Shown here: positions 7,649 through 17,082 of the stretch, in pieces | How the letters are laid out: each line of letters begins with the position of its first letter | Numbering within the stretch: the first letter of the stretch is position 1 | NCBI GenBank assembly: GCA_963748295.1 | Contig: CAVVIH010000008.1 | Span: forward strand, 496,001 to 560,000 | DNA: 64,000 nucleotides | Source of the DNA: CAVVIH01 sp963748295 | GTDB taxonomy: Bacteria; Acidobacteriota; Vicinamibacteria; Vicinamibacterales; 2-12-FULL-66-21 | Reading direction: 5' to 3' | The notes under the pieces: model-generated | What the model saw: only the letters and a program-made list of their open reading frames with translations | Databases searched by the model: none | Told to the model about the DNA's origin: nothing | Made by a program: the position numbers and the translations under genes

Positions 7649-10172
7649 ATGTCTGAAATCGCCGCCAATAAAATCCCCGTCAACATCGAAGACGAGATGA
7701 AGCGCTCGTACATGGATTACGCGATGAGCGTAATCATCGGGCGCGCGCTGCCTGACGTCCGCGATGGGCTCAAGCCGGCGCACCGCCGCGTGCTGTTCGG
7801 CATGCGCTCGATGGGTCTCGCCTCGAACCGCGCATACCGAAAGTGCGCGAAGATCGTCGGCGAGGTGATGGGCAACTATCACCCGCACGGCGACGCGTCG
7901 ATTTACGACACGCTCGTCCGGATGGCGCAGGACTTCAACATGCGCTATCCGCTGGTCGACGGCCAGGGCAACTTCGGTTCGATCGACGGCGATCCGCCGG
8001 CGGCCATGCGATACACGGAAGCGCGTCCCGAGCCGGCCGCGGAAGCGATGATGGCGGATCTCGACAAGGAGACCGTCGACTACGTTCCCAACTACGACGA
8101 GACGACCGAAGAGCCGACGGTACTGCCGACGACCTTCCCGAACCTGCTGGTGAACGGATCCGCCGGCATCGCGGTCGGCATGGCCACGAACATTCCGCCG
8201 CACAACATGCGGGAAGTCATCGACGGGGTGATCGCGACAATCGAGGGCCGCGGCGATTCGAAAGAGGCGAAGTTCCGGGCGCTCCTGAAGGCGATTCCGG
8301 GGCCGGACTTTCCGTCGGGCGGCTTCATCGTCGGGTACCAGGGCATCTTCAGCGCCTACAAGACCGGCCGCGGCGCTCTCACGCTTCGCGCCCGCGCGGC
8401 GGTCGAGGACAACAAGAAGGGCGACAAGCAGTCGATTGTCGTCACCGAGATCCCGTATCAGGTCAACAAGGCGCGGCTGCTCGAAAAGATCGCCGAGCTC
8501 GTTCGTGAAAAGACCATCGAAGGCGTCTCGGATCTGCGTGACGAATCCGATCGCGACGGCATGCGCATCGTCATCGAGCTGCGCCGCGGCGAGGTGCCGG
8601 AAGTCGTTCTGAACAACCTCTACAAGCACACGCAGCTGCAGACGACCTTCGGCATCATCATGCTGGCGATCGTCGGCGGCCGGCCGCGCGTGCTGCCGCT
8701 GCTGGAGATCATCGAGAACTTCATCGAGTTCCGCCGCGAGGTCGTCAGGCGCCGGACCGAGTTCGAGCTGCGCAAAGCCGAGGCGCGGGCGCACATCCTC
8801 GAGGGCCTGAAGATCGCGCTGGATCACCTCGACGAGATCATCAAGCTGATTCGCGGCTCGAAAAATCCGCCCGAGGCGCGCGAAGGCCTGATGACGCAGT
8901 TCAGGCTGTCGCAGGTGCAGGCGCAGGCGATCCTCGACATGCAGCTGCAGCGGCTGACCGGCCTCGAGCGCCAGAAGATCGTCGACGAGCTGGCCGAGCT
9001 GCTGAAGACGATCGAGCGGCTGCGCGCCATCCTGTCGAGCGACGAGCTCCTGATGCAGGTCGTCGTTAGCGAGCTGAAAGCCGTTCGCGAGCGTTTCGCC
9101 GACGAACGCCGCTCGGAGATCATCGGAGGAGTCGGGCGAGCTCCGGATCGAGGACCTGATCGCCGACGAAGACATGGCGATCACGGTGACGAACACCGGC
9201 TACATCAAGCGCACGCCGATCTCCACGTATCGAATGCAGCGACGCGGCGGCAAGGGGCGCATCGGCATGCGCACCCGCGAAGAGGACTTCGTCAGCCATC
9301 TGTTCGTCGCCTCGACGCATGCCTACATCATGATCTTCTCGGACCGCGGCCGTGCCTACTGGCTGAAGGTGCACGAGATCCCCGACGTCGGGCCCGGCGG
9401 CAAGGGCAAGGCGATCGCGAACCTGGTGTCGATGGAGGAGGGGGAGAAGATCGCCGCGCTGCTGGCCGTGCGCGAGTGGCCAGAAGCCGAAGGGCAGCAG
9501 TTCGTCGTCATGGGGACGCGGAAGGGCGTCATCAAGAAGACCGATCTCTCGTCCTTCAGCAACCCGCGCGCCGGCGGCATCATTGCCATGGGGGTCGAAC
9601 AAGGGGACTCGGTGATTGCCGTCGAGCAGTCCCGCGGCAGCGATCAGATCTTCCTCGGCACCCGCGACGGCATGGCGATCCGCTTCGAAGAAACCGACGT
9701 CCGCCCGATGGGCCGGACGGCGTATGGCGTCCGCGGCATCAGCCTTCGCGACGATGACGAGGTGGTGGCGATGGACGTGGTCCAGGAGGGCGGCACGATG
9801 CTGACCGTCACCCAGAACGGCTACGGCAAGCGCACCGGTCTCGACGAGTACCGCATCCAGTCGCGCGGCGGCATCGGCATCATCAACATCCAGACGAGCG
9901 ATCGCAACGGCAAGGTCGTCGGCATCGCGTTCGTCCACGACGACGACGAGCTGATGCTGATCAGCCAGCAGGGCAAGATCCTGCGGATGGTCTCGCATGG
10001 TGTGCGCGCGATCGGTCGGGCGACCCAGGGCGTCCGGTTGATAGGCGTGGACGAAGGCGATCAGGTCGTGTCGCTCGCGAAGCTGGCCGAGCGCGAGGAA
10101 GAGGAGAATGGCAGCGAGGTGCCGCCGCCACCGGAATCGCCCGAGGGCCCGCCCGAGAACGGCGGCGTCTAG
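7649..10172 (+). CDS. gyrA: DNA gyrase subunit A, one extra base near codon 492
   Basis: Breakage-reunion subunit of gyrase. Numbering matches E. coli: the catalytic Tyr is residue 122 in AAMRYTEAR, and the quinolone-determining region HPHGDASIYD is 78-87, with Ala at position 83 and Asp at 87. The frame breaks at about 9118-9130 (after RRSEIIG); the downstream frame reads SGELRIEDLIADEDM and continues through the GyrA-box QRRGGKGRIG, which marks it as gyrase rather than topoisomerase IV, the C-terminal pinwheel blades and an acidic, Pro-rich tail ending at 10172. Total length is 3n+1, the same defect as in gyrB. It is the fourth gene of the origin series. Confidence 0.95.
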
Positions 10173-12445
10173 GCGGGCACGAGCTTCGCGTATTTCGCGA
10201 GCAGCTTCTTGACGCCGACGCTGATGAACCGGACGGTGATCTTCAGATCGTCGTTCTGCTCTTCGACTGATATCACCGTGCCGACGCCGAATTGCGCGTG
10301 CCTGACGCGCATCCCCAGCCGCACCTCGGTGGCGGACTGATCCTCGTTCTCGTAGGAGTACGCTTCCGTCGCTTCACGGAAGCGGCCGACGCGTCCTTTC
10401 CGGCCGTAGGGGTTCGTCCTGAACTCGTAATGGCTGTGCGTGAAGCCGCCCTGCGATGACGACGAATACGCAGGCGCGATGCGTTCCAGCAGCTCCGCCG
10501 GGATCTCGTCCAGAAAGCGCGAGGGCTCAGTGGACTGATATTCGCCGAAGACGCGCCGCCTTGCGGCGCTCGTCAGCACGAGCTGCGATTGTGCCCGCGT
10601 CATGCCCACGTAGCACAGCCGGCGCTCCTCTTCGAGCTCCTCTTCGTCCTCGCTGGACCGCGAGTGCGGGAAGAGACCTTCCTCCAGCCCGGCGATCACC
10701 ACCAGCGGAAACTCGAGCCCCTTTGCCGCGTGCATCGTCATCAGCCAGACGCGGGCGTTCCGGCTGCCCGACTCCTCGTCTGCCTCCGACAGCAGCGACA
10801 GCCGATCGACGAATCCCCCCAGGGAGGCCTCGGCCTCGCGTGTTTCGTACTCCTGCGCCGCCGAGACGAGCTCCATCAGGTTCTCGATGCGCTCGTTGGC
10901 TTCCTCGGTGTTTTCTTCACGAAGATCTTTCAGGTAGCCGGCCTGATCCAGCATCTTGCCGATCGTGATCGAGACCGTGTCCTTCCTGGCGACGTCCGCG
11001 AGCGCCGTCATCAGGTCCCTGAACGAGCGAAGCGCGGAGACAGCCCGGGCGGTCAGCTTGCTCTCATCAACCGCATAAACGAGCTTCGCCCATAGCGATC
11101 GCGCGGACGACACTTCCTGCAGGCCTGCGGCCAGAAGCGGCGGCGCGTCCGCCAGGACGGCAGCCGGATCGATCCCCGCAAGCGAATCCATCACGCCTTT
11201 GCCGATTCCCCGCGTCGGCACGTTGATCACGCGCCTGAGGCTGACGTCGTCGTGCGGATTGATGATCAGCTTCAGGTAGGCGAGCGCGTCCTTGATCTCC
11301 TTGCGCTCGTAGAAGCGAACGCCGCCGATCACTTTGTAGGGGATGGCCTCGCGCATCAGCGAGTCTTCAATCGCGCGCGACTGGGAGTTCGTGCGATACA
11401 GCACCGCAAGCGTCGAGTCGATGTCCTCGGACCTCGCCTGCTTCAGCGTGCGGACGATGAAGTCCGCCTCCTCGAGCTCGTCGCCGCCACGGTAATAGAC
11501 GATCCGCGAGCCGCCCTTTCGATCCGTCCAGAGGCGCTTGTCCTTCCGGTTCCGGTTCTGGCTGATGACCGCCGTCGCCGCGTCGAGAATCGTCTGCGTC
11601 GATCGATAGTTCTGCTCCAGCCGGACGACGCACGCCTCGGGGAAGTCGTGCTCGAAGTCGAGGATGTTCTTGAGGTCGGCGCCGCGCCACTTGTAGATGG
11701 ACTGATCCGGATCGCCGACGACCGCGAGGTTCCGGTAGATCTCCGCGAGCCGCCGGATCAGGAGGTACTGCGGACGGTTCGTGTCCTGGTACTCGTCCAC
11801 CATGACGTAGCGGAACTTGCGCGCGTAGAACTGACGCGTCTGCTCGGAGGTTTCGAACAGCTCGACCGTCTTGAGGAGCAGGTCGTCGAAATCGAGCGCG
11901 TTCGAGTCGCCGAGCGCGGTCAGATATCGTTCGTAGACTTTCGCGATCTGCTCGTCGCGGATGTTGAAGCTGCCGCGCAGCGTGTCGGGCCCTTCCATGC
12001 GGTTCTTCGCCTGACTGATCCGCGCCAGCGCGATTCGCGGCGGCACGAACTTGTCGTCGATGTTCAGGTCGCGGAGCGCCTGCTTGACGACGGCGACCTG
12101 GTCTGACGAGTCGTAGATGACGAAGTCTCTCGAGAGGCCGATCTTCGGCGCTTCGCGCCGCAGCAGCCGCGCGCAGAGCGAATGAAAGGTCGAGAGCCAC
12201 AGCCCGTCGGCCTCGCTGCCAATCAGCGCCTCGACCCGCTCGCGCATCTCGCCGGCGGCCTTGTTGGTGAACGTCACGGCCAGCACTTCGCCGGCTTCAG
12301 CGTGGCCGTCGCCGACGAGGTAGGCGATGCGGAACGTAATGACGCGCGTCTTGCCGGAGCCCGCCCCCGCCAGGATCAGCAGAGGTCCGTCGCGATGCAG
12401 AACGGCTTCGCGCTGTTCCTTGTTCAGTTTGTCGAGGAAATCCAT
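10169..12445 (-). CDS. pcrA: ATP-dependent DNA helicase PcrA/UvrD
   Basis: Superfamily 1 3'-5' helicase used in repair and removal of protein blocks. The ATG at 12445 (MDFLDKLNKEQREAV) is preceded by a GGAG and gives 758 residues, normal for the family; a longer frame extends upstream but is not family-like. Motifs in order: Walker A AGAGSGKTR near residue 30, DEYQDTNRPQYLL (motif II), VVGDPDQSIYKWRGA (motif III), TMHAAKGLEFP (motif V) and EERRLCYVGMTRA (motif VI), then a C-terminal tail with a Tudor-like segment (GMRVRHAQFGVGTVISVEE). It is convergent with gyrA, overlapping its end by 4 bases. Confidence 0.95.
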   Translation of the reverse strand: MDFLDKLNKEQREAVLHRDGPLLILAGAGSGKTRVITFRIAYLVGDGHAEAGEVLAVTFTNKAAGEMRERVEALIGSEADGLWLSTFHSLCARLLRREAPKIGLSRDFVIYDSSDQVAVVKQALRDLNIDDKFVPPRIALARISQAKNRMEGPDTLRGSFNIRDEQIAKVYERYLTALGDSNALDFDDLLLKTVELFETSEQTRQFYARKFRYVMVDEYQDTNRPQYLLIRRLAEIYRNLAVVGDPDQSIYKWRGADLKNILDFEHDFPEACVVRLEQNYRSTQTILDAATAVISQNRNRKDKRLWTDRKGGSRIVYYRGGDELEEADFIVRTLKQARSEDIDSTLAVLYRTNSQSRAIEDSLMREAIPYKVIGGVRFYERKEIKDALAYLKLIINPHDDVSLRRVINVPTRGIGKGVMDSLAGIDPAAVLADAPPLLAAGLQEVSSARSLWAKLVYAVDESKLTARAVSALRSFRDLMTALADVARKDTVSITIGKMLDQAGYLKDLREENTEEANERIENLMELVSAAQEYETREAEASLGGFVDRLSLLSEADEESGSRNARVWLMTMHAAKGLEFPLVVIAGLEEGLFPHSRSSEDEEELEEERRLCYVGMTRAQSQLVLTSAARRRVFGEYQSTEPSRFLDEIPAELLERIAPAYSSSSQGGFTHSHYEFRTNPYGRKGRVGRFREATEAYSYENEDQSATEVRLGMRVRHAQFGVGTVISVEEQNDDLKITVRFISVGVKKLLAKYAKLVPA

Positions 12446-12473
12446 TGGAGAGGAGGCTCCAGTATATCGTGAC

Positions 12474-12515
12474 GGCGCTCGGCGTTCGGCGTTCGGCGCT
12501 GGGCACTCGGCGTGG
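12474..12515 (+). repeat. Degenerate heptamer array, left arm (GGCGYTS units)
   Basis: Six consecutive 7-base units: GGCGCTC, GGCGTTC (twice), GGCGCTG, GGCACTC, GGCGTGG. The phase is strict with no gaps. The right arm at 12717-12749 carries the reverse-complement family, so the two could pair. Confidence 0.85.
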
Positions 12516-12716
12516 GGCTCCGCGTCGGTGCTTAGAGCCCATCGGTCATCGTGGGGCTTGCCTCGAGACTTTGCTGAAGGCGCCGGAGCGCATTGCCACG
12601 ATGACACCTCGCAGAATGTGTCAGCCGCCGATGCTACCGGGTACGCAGGAAACGCGCCCACCCCAGCGGCCGTCAACCAGTTACAGTGAACTGTTCGAGG
12701 AATAGGCAGTTGACGT

Positions 12717-12749
12717 GCCGAACGCCGAGCGCCGAACGCCCAACGCCGG
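12717..12749 (-). repeat. Degenerate heptamer array, right arm (GCCGAAC units)
   Basis: Units GCCGAAC, GCCGAGC, GCCGAAC, GCCCAAC and a trailing GCCGG, the complement of the left-arm family at 12474-12515. It ends 21 bases before the leuC start and so may overlap its leader. Confidence 0.85.
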
Positions 12750-12770
12750 TGTAGCACCATCCGAAGGTCC

Positions 12771-14180
12771 ATGTCTCAGACGCTGTTACAGAAAGTCTGG
12801 AACGCGCACGCGGTCCGGCGGCTGCCGAACGGGCAGACGCAGTTGTTCGTCGGGCTGCATCTGATTCACGAGGTCACCAGTCCGCAGGCGTTCGACATGC
12901 TCCGCGCACGCGGGTGGCACGTGCGGTATCCCGAGCGGACGGTGGCGACGGTGGACCACATCGTGCCGACGCGCGATCAGCGGCGGCCGTTCATCGACGT
13001 GATGGCCGAGGACATGTTGTCGGCGCTCGAGCGGAACGTGCGCGGCGCGGGCATCGAGATGCTCGATCTGTCCAGCGGCTCGCAGGGCATCGTGCACGTG
13101 ATCGGGCCGGAGCTGGGCCTGACGCAGCCGGGGATGACGATTGCCTGCGGCGACAGCCACACGTCGACGCACGGCGCGTTCGGCGCGGTTGCCTTCGGCA
13201 TCGGCACCTCGCAGGTCCGCGACGTGCTCGCGTCGCAGTGCCTCGCGCTGGATCCGCTGAAAGTGCGCCGCATCGACGTCCGAGGACGGCTCGGCGAGGG
13301 CGTCTACGCGAAGGACGTCATTCTCGAAATCATCCGGCGCCTCGGCGTCAACGGCGGCGTCGGCTACGCGTACGAGTACGCAGGCGACGCGATCGAGCGG
13401 ATGTCGATGGACGAGCGGATGACGATTTGCAACATGTCGATCGAAGGTGGCGCGCGGGTGGGCTACATCAACCCAGACGACACCACCTTCGACTACCTGC
13501 GCGGACGGCGGCGTGCCCCGCAGGGCGAGGCGTTCGATCGCGCGGTCGCGTGGTGGCGATCGATGCGATCGGATGCCGATGCGACCTACGACGACCGCGT
13601 GGCGATCGACGCGGCCGCGATTCGCCCGACGGTCACGTGGGGGATCAATCCGGGCCAGTCGGTTTATGTCGACGAGCGCCTGCCGAAATCCGGCGACGTC
13701 GAGCCCACCGATCGTCCGGCACTGGACGAAGCGCTCGCGTTCATGGGCTGGACGGGTGGCGCCCCGATCAAGGGAACGAAAATCGACGTCGCGTTTCTCG
13801 GGTCGTGCACGAACGGGCGACTCTCCGATCTGCGCGAGGCCGCACGCGTCGTCCGCGGCCGCCACGTCGCGCCACACGTTCGGGCGATGGTCGTCCCCGG
13901 ATCGCAGAGCGTGCGCATGGCGGCCGAACGCGAAGGGCTCGATCGCGTGTTTACCGAGGCCGGGTTCGACTGGCGCGGCGCCGGATGCTCGATGTGCCTG
14001 GCCATGAACCAGGACCGTCTCGAAGGACGCGAGGTCTGCGCCTCGTCCTCGAACCGCAACTTCAAGGGCCGGCAGGGCAGCCCGACAGGGCGGACGCTGC
14101 TGATGAGCCCGGCGATGGTCGCCGCGGCGGCCGTGGCGGGCGAGGTCGTCGACGTGCGGGAGCTCGCCAGTGGCCGTTGA
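12771..14180 (+). CDS. leuC: 3-isopropylmalate dehydratase large subunit
   Basis: With LeuD it isomerises 2- to 3-isopropylmalate in leucine synthesis, using a [4Fe-4S] cluster. The 469-residue product has the three cluster cysteines: Cys346 in FLGSCTNG, and Cys406 and Cys409 in GCSMCLAMN. Substrate-loop segments such as GDSHTSTHGAFGA are near residue 127, and the C-terminal NRNFKGRQGSPTGRTLLMSP is typical. It overlaps leuD by 11 bases, implying coupled translation. The start ATG lies directly after the heptamer array. Confidence 0.97.
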   Translation: MSQTLLQKVWNAHAVRRLPNGQTQLFVGLHLIHEVTSPQAFDMLRARGWHVRYPERTVATVDHIVPTRDQRRPFIDVMAEDMLSALERNVRGAGIEMLDLSSGSQGIVHVIGPELGLTQPGMTIACGDSHTSTHGAFGAVAFGIGTSQVRDVLASQCLALDPLKVRRIDVRGRLGEGVYAKDVILEIIRRLGVNGGVGYAYEYAGDAIERMSMDERMTICNMSIEGGARVGYINPDDTTFDYLRGRRRAPQGEAFDRAVAWWRSMRSDADATYDDRVAIDAAAIRPTVTWGINPGQSVYVDERLPKSGDVEPTDRPALDEALAFMGWTGGAPIKGTKIDVAFLGSCTNGRLSDLREAARVVRGRHVAPHVRAMVVPGSQSVRMAAEREGLDRVFTEAGFDWRGAGCSMCLAMNQDRLEGREVCASSSNRNFKGRQGSPTGRTLLMSPAMVAAAAVAGEVVDVRELASGR

Positions 14181-14790
14181 GCAGATCGTCACGATCTCGG
14201 GTCGCGCCGTTCCTCTCAGAGGGAACAACATCGACACCGACCGGATCATCCCCGCACGCTATCTGCGGTCGGTCTCGTTCGAAGGCCTCGAGGAACACCT
14301 GTTCGCCGACGATCGGGCCCAGGTCGACGAAACCGCGCCGGGCAGTCACCCGCTCTCGAATCCGCGCTTCAACGGCGCATCGATTCTCGTGGTGAATGCC
14401 AATTTCGGCTGCGGCTCGTCGCGCGAGCACGCACCGCAGGCGATTCGCCGCCGCGGCTTCCGGGCGGTGATCGGTGAATCGTTCTCGGAAATCTTCTTCG
14501 GCAATTCCGTCTTGCTCGGGATGCCGTGCGTGTCGGCGGCCGCCGGGGAGGTTCAGCGCATCATGACGGCGGTCGAGCAGGATCCGGCTGTGACGCTCGA
14601 GGTGAATCTGCGCGACCTCACCGTGGCATTCGGCGCGGCGCGAGCCGCCATCACGATGCCGCGCGCCGCGCGTGACGCGTTTCTCGACGGCAGCTGGGAT
14701 GCCACCGGTCTGCTGCTGCAGCAGTTCGAGGACGTGGAGGCGGTCGCGAAACGCCTGCCGTACGCGAACGGATGGCCTACCCGCCTTTGA
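14170..14790 (+). CDS. leuD: 3-isopropylmalate dehydratase small subunit
   Basis: Swivel-domain partner of LeuC. GTG at 14170 opens inside the end of leuC and gives 206 residues, a usual length. Family signatures: NNIDTDRIIPARYL (about 19-32) and NFGCGSSREHAPQA (about 78-91). Its last 14 bases overlap, convergently, the end of the LysR-type regulator on the minus strand. Confidence 0.96.
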   Translation: MAVEQIVTISGRAVPLRGNNIDTDRIIPARYLRSVSFEGLEEHLFADDRAQVDETAPGSHPLSNPRFNGASILVVNANFGCGSSREHAPQAIRRRGFRAVIGESFSEIFFGNSVLLGMPCVSAAAGEVQRIMTAVEQDPAVTLEVNLRDLTVAFGAARAAITMPRAARDAFLDGSWDATGLLLQQFEDVEAVAKRLPYANGWPTRL

Positions 14791-15649
14791 CCGTTTCGAG
14801 AAACGCTTCGACCGCCCGCGACAGCTCGCCGCGGCGAAACACCAGTCGGACCTGACGCCGCGTGCTGAGGCCGGGCACTCTTACCGCCACGAGCTGCCCC
14901 CGCGCGATTTCCGTCAGCGCGCACCGCCGCGGCAGCACCGCGACGCCAACCCCCATCTCGACCGCCCGCTTGATGCCGTCGAGACTCGGCAGCGCGATCT
15001 GGATGTTGATCGGCGCATGCCGCCGCTCGTAGGCGCGCAGCACGCGCTCGCGGGCCGGCGACGGATCGTTGTGCGCGATCACCGTCTGCAATCCGACCTC
15101 TTCGAGCGTGACGCGCCGCTTGTTCGCCAGCGGGTGACGAGGATGCGTCAGCATCACCAGCTCGTCGTTGCCCAGCGGCAGCGTCTGCAGGCCCTTCTCC
15201 AGCGGCAGGAACGTCAACACGCCGCAGTCGATCGTTCGATTGAGGATCTCGCCGGCAATCTGTCGCGACGGCATCCGGCGAACCTCCACGAGCACTTTCG
15301 GGTGCAGTTCCGTGAACCGCTGGAGAAACGGCAGCAACGTGTGCACCGCGGCCTCGTTGGCGCCAAGGACGACGCGCCCGCGGCGCACGTGCTGGAGCTC
15401 GCGCACCGCGACCTCGGCGTCCGACGCCAGCCGCAACAGCCGAGTCGCGTAATCCTGCAACAGCAGGCCGGCCTCGGTCAGCGTGCCGTTCCGCGACGAC
15501 CGGTCGAACAGCCGATCGCCAATCGAATCCTCGAGCCGCCGCACCGCCTGGCTGATCGCCGGCTGCGTGCGGTGCAGTTTCTTGGCGGCCGCCGAGAAGC
15601 TCCGCTCGGCGGCAACCATCACGAAGGTCCGCAAATCGTCGAGTTGCAC
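14777..15649 (-). CDS. LysR-family transcriptional regulator, probably of leucine genes
   Basis: The GTG at 15649 (VQLDDLRTFVMVAAERSFSA) gives 290 residues, the normal LysR length; a longer frame upstream would overlap the leuA leader and adds non-family sequence. The N-terminal winged helix-turn-helix (1-60) contains AAKKLHRTQPAISQAVRRLE, followed by a periplasmic-binding-fold effector domain. It is divergent from leuA (93 bases between starts) and convergent with leuD, a position that suggests control of leuA by an isopropylmalate-type ligand, as LeuO-like regulators do. The ligand is inference. Confidence 0.85.
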   Translation of the reverse strand: MQLDDLRTFVMVAAERSFSAAAKKLHRTQPAISQAVRRLEDSIGDRLFDRSSRNGTLTEAGLLLQDYATRLLRLASDAEVAVRELQHVRRGRVVLGANEAAVHTLLPFLQRFTELHPKVLVEVRRMPSRQIAGEILNRTIDCGVLTFLPLEKGLQTLPLGNDELVMLTHPRHPLANKRRVTLEEVGLQTVIAHNDPSPARERVLRAYERRHAPINIQIALPSLDGIKRAVEMGVGVAVLPRRCALTEIARGQLVAVRVPGLSTRRQVRLVFRRGELSRAVEAFLETVKGG

Positions 15650-15708
15650 GGAATTATCATAAGCTGCATTTATCAAAAGAACAGAACTATAAATTGGACC
15701 AGCACGGA

Positions 15709-15736
15709 CTCCCCATTGTAGAAAGTACATGGGGAG
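15709..15736 (+). promoter_or_regulatory. Palindrome overlapping the leuA ribosome-binding site
   Basis: CTCCCCAT (15709-15716) and ATGGGGAG (15729-15736) are perfect complements around a 12-base centre. The right arm contains the GGGGAG Shine-Dalgarno, 5 bases before the leuA ATG. It could be a LysR-type operator in DNA, or in RNA an 8-base-pair stem that hides the ribosome-binding site. Confidence 0.6.
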
Positions 15737-15741
15737 AATTC

Positions 15742-16983
15742 ATGTCCACACGACTGACGGTTTTCGACACGACGCTGCGGGACGGCGAACAGGCTCCCGG
15801 ATTCTCGCTGCGGATCGACGAGAAGCTGAAGATGGCCCGGCAGTTAGCCAGCCTGGGCGTAGACGTCATCGAGGCCGGCTTTCCCATCGCCTCCGAGGCC
15901 GACGCCGAGGCCGTCCGGATGGTCGCCACCCACGTGAACGGTCCGGTGATCGCCGCGCTGGCGCGCTGCAGCAAAGCGGATATCGATCGCGCCGGCTGGG
16001 CGCTCGCGCGGGCGCCCAAGCGCCGCATCCACGTCTTCATCGCCACCTCCGATTTGCACCTCGAACGGAAGCTGCGCATCACCCGCGAGGCGTGCCTGAG
16101 CGCGGCGGTCTCCGCGATCCATCACGCGCGGCGGTATACCGACGACGTGCAGTTCTCGGCGGAGGATGCGACGCGCACCGACATGGATTTCCTGTGCAAG
16201 GTCGTCGAGGAAGTAATCTCGGCGGGATGCACGACGGTCAACCTGCCGGACACGGTCGGCTACTCGACTCCTGACGAGATCGGCCGCTTCTTCAGGTCGA
16301 TCATGACGCGCGTGTCGAACGCCGGCCATGCGACGTTCAGCACGCACTGCCACGACGACCTGGGCCTCGCGGTCGCCAACAGCCTCGCCGCGATCTCGGC
16401 AGGCGCGCGGCAGGTGGAGTGCACGATCAACGGCGTCGGCGAGCGTGCCGGCAACGCGTCGCTCGAAGAGGTCATCATGGCGACCCGCGTTCGCGCCGAT
16501 CGCCTGCCGTACACGACGAACATCAACACGCGCGCCATCTACCCGTCCAGCCAGCTGTTCAGCAAGCTGACCGGCGAGGGCGTGCAGTCCAACAAGGCCA
16601 TCGTCGGCCGCAATGCGTTCGCGCACGAAGCGGGCATTCATCAGGACGGCATGCTGAAGGATCGCCGGACCTACGAGATCATGCGGCCCGAGGAGGTCGG
16701 GGTCCCGCAGGCGACGCTCGTCCTCGGCAAGCACTCCGGACGTCACGCCGTCCAGCGCCGCTGCGAGCTGCTGGGCGTCAAGATCGAAAACCGTCAGGAG
16801 CTGGACGACATCTACAAGGCGGTGATCGCGCATGCCGACCGCGAGAAGATCGTGACGGATGCCGATCTCGCGGCGCTCATCAGCCGTCTTCGCGGCGATG
16901 CGCCGCGCTCGACCGTCGTCGTGACCACGGTGCAGGATTTCGCAGGGACCCCCGCCGAGAGCGGTTACGGGCACGGCGTTTAA
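15742..16983 (+). CDS. leuA: 2-isopropylmalate synthase lacking the C-terminal regulatory domain
   Basis: First committed step of leucine synthesis: condensation of acetyl-CoA with 2-oxoisovalerate. ATG at 15742 has a strong GGGGAG. The 413 residues contain the catalytic TIM barrel (FDTTLRDGEQAPGF at 8-21; THCHDDLGLAVANSLAAI with the metal-binding HxH; GVGERAGNASLEE) and the accessory subdomains with NAFAHEAGIHQDGMLKD and VLGKHSGRHAV. It stops after GYGHGV, about 100 residues short of the usual 500-520, so the LeuA dimer/feedback domain is absent. The stop codon abuts the heptamer array at 16985, so the tail may have been lost there. The context with leuC, leuD and leuB argues against homocitrate synthase. 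Confidence 0.9.
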   Translation: MSTRLTVFDTTLRDGEQAPGFSLRIDEKLKMARQLASLGVDVIEAGFPIASEADAEAVRMVATHVNGPVIAALARCSKADIDRAGWALARAPKRRIHVFIATSDLHLERKLRITREACLSAAVSAIHHARRYTDDVQFSAEDATRTDMDFLCKVVEEVISAGCTTVNLPDTVGYSTPDEIGRFFRSIMTRVSNAGHATFSTHCHDDLGLAVANSLAAISAGARQVECTINGVGERAGNASLEEVIMATRVRADRLPYTTNINTRAIYPSSQLFSKLTGEGVQSNKAIVGRNAFAHEAGIHQDGMLKDRRTYEIMRPEEVGVPQATLVLGKHSGRHAVQRRCELLGVKIENRQELDDIYKAVIAHADREKIVTDADLAALISRLRGDAPRSTVVVTTVQDFAGTPAESGYGHGV

Positions 16984-16984
16984 G

Positions 16985-17077
16985 CGTGCGACGTGCTACG
17001 TGCGTACGTGCTACGTGCAACTTGTCACGTGCGACGTGCTGACGTGCCACGTGCGCACGTGCGACGTGCTACCGTGC
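16985..17077. repeat. Heptamer-based array (TGCNACG units) between leuA and leuB
   Basis: The whole leuA-leuB gap is built of 7- and 8-base units such as TGCGACG, TGCTACG, TGCCACG and TGCGCACG. Because ACGTGC/GCACGT is nearly self-complementary, the array can fold into several alternative hairpins. It ends 5 bases before the leuB ATG. Confidence 0.85.
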
Positions 17078-17082
17078 AATAG

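Larger units (their letters stand above)
12446..12770. other. pcrA-leuC divergent gap carrying an inverted pair of heptamer arrays
   Basis: 325 bases without a protein-like frame. Left array 12474-12515 and right array 12717-12749 (described separately) flank about 200 bases of ordinary-looking sequence. Promoters for both divergent genes must lie here, but I could not pick a convincing -35/-10 pair. Confidence 0.55.

Noticed and set aside
6647..9196. 849-codon open frame antisense to gyrB/gyrA
   Set aside because: High-GC shadow: it mirrors the codon pattern of the gyrase genes, is rich in Arg/Asp/Val and has no recognisable motif. The same applies to long antisense frames over 4879-6492, 12786-14249, 15844-16974, 18502-20133 and 41709-44168.
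4885..10172. gyrB and gyrA as pseudogenes
   Set aside because: Both are essential, every motif is preserved on both sides of a single-base break, and no other gyrase copy is in the window; decay would leave more damage.
10169..12772. 867-residue version of PcrA starting at 12772
   Set aside because: The extra N-terminal ~109 residues translate the intergenic heptamer array; the family N-terminus MDFLDKLNKEQREAV begins at 12445 with a Shine-Dalgarno.
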